Part shown: positions 63,909-64,000 of the stretch, one piece after another | Numbering within the stretch: the first letter of the stretch is position 1 | Layout of the letters: the number at the start of each line of letters is the position of its first letter | Assembly (NCBI GenBank): GCA_965224045.1 | Contig: CBDCYD010000016.1 | Location: forward strand, 806,001 to 870,000 | Reading direction: 5' to 3' | From: Tectiglobus sp965224045 | GTDB lineage: Bacteria > Pseudomonadota > Alphaproteobacteria > Rhizobiales > Hyphomicrobiaceae | DNA: 64,000 bases | Position numbers and translations under genes: made by a program | The notes under the pieces: model-generated | What the model was told of the DNA's origin: nothing | The model's input: the letters and a program-made list of their open reading frames with translations, nothing else | The model's database searches: none

Positions 63909-64000
63909 TTCACGGTGAGGCCGGCCGAGCGGCGCTCTCGCTTGACCGCGGTCACGGCTGCCGCAGTTTGCGTATAAAGTTTTAGGTTTTCGCTGTCGTC
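63905..64000 (-). CDS. C-terminal end of a gene running out of the window
   Basis: The minus-strand frame is open from the window edge to TAA at 63905-63907, giving 31 residues ending DDSENLKLYTQTAAAVTAVK then RERRSAGLTVN. Too short to name. Its stop lies in the last bases of the repeat element. Confidence 0.4.
   Translation of the reverse strand, partial: DDSENLKLYTQTAAAVTAVKRERRSAGLTVN

Overview
The window is GC-rich, gene-dense DNA with no rRNA, tRNA, CRISPR array, transposase or prophage that I could recognise. Gene families and order point to an alphaproteobacterium, probably a Hyphomicrobiales/Rhizobiales-type organism. Supporting signs are an M16 peptidase followed by a RimJ-type acetyltransferase, YqgE, a DivJ/PleC/PdhS-like histidine kinase, a TIGR02281-type aspartic protease, many CoA-transferase, lyase and dioxygenase genes, and intergenic hairpin repeats. 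Genus and species cannot be set from the sequence alone.

Layout. 0-8.4 kb: end of an M16 peptidase, an acetyltransferase, a large c-di-GMP phosphodiesterase with a proline-rich tail, YqgE, a DsbD-alpha-like secreted protein, a Prx5 peroxiredoxin and an FG-GAP/VCBS secreted protein. 8.4-15.5 kb: M19 dipeptidase, an unrecognised 575-residue protein and a DUF3726 protein with overlapping reading frames, then a glycine-betaine-type ABC importer (binding protein, permease, ATPase) behind its own promoter and long leader. 15.5-24 kb: a divergent catabolic block. The minus side carries CaiB CoA-transferase, CitE-like lyase, an unknown protein and a macro-domain protein. The plus side carries a cysteine hydrolase, a thioesterase, an iron alcohol dehydrogenase, a TRIC channel and an amidase. 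24-31.7 kb: SnoaL-like protein, LysR regulator, CmcJ/NvfI-type oxidoreductase, DUF1801 protein, a three-unit 85-bp repeat array, a 2-methylfumaryl-CoA isomerase homologue, a flavodoxin-like protein, DusA and TauE.

31.7-42.4 kb: DMT transporter, phosphomannomutase/phosphoglucomutase, aspartic protease, cell-cycle-type histidine kinase, GST, MBL hydrolase, uracil-DNA-glycosylase-like protein, an Lrp regulator, MAPEG and a beta-hydroxyacid dehydrogenase. 42.4-46.6 kb: an Lrp/AsnC regulator divergent from threonine dehydratase plus an AceE-like E1 enzyme. This pair could take threonine through 2-oxobutyrate to propionyl-CoA. 46.6-53.5 kb: two Fe(II)/2-oxoglutarate oxygenases, GFA protein, YfcG-like GST, a DapA-family aldolase, a 66-residue membrane protein with its own terminator and an IlvB-like ThDP enzyme. 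53.8-64 kb: alaS, a CPA2 antiporter, an unknown membrane-anchored protein, a DadA-like oxidase, purB, a CapA-like protein and the end of one more gene.

Most of the window is housekeeping or catabolic chromosome. The most interesting parts are: (1) the dipeptidase/575-aa/DUF3726/betaine-ABC group; (2) the LysR-CmcJ unit, where the same inverted repeat lies in front of both genes; (3) three TTGGT boxes exactly 31 bp apart in front of the threonine-degradation pair; (4) two families of interspersed hairpin repeats, one with compensatory base changes between its two copies; (5) the small minus-strand membrane protein gene. No computation or database search was run. Family calls rest on motif recognition and recalled family sequences.
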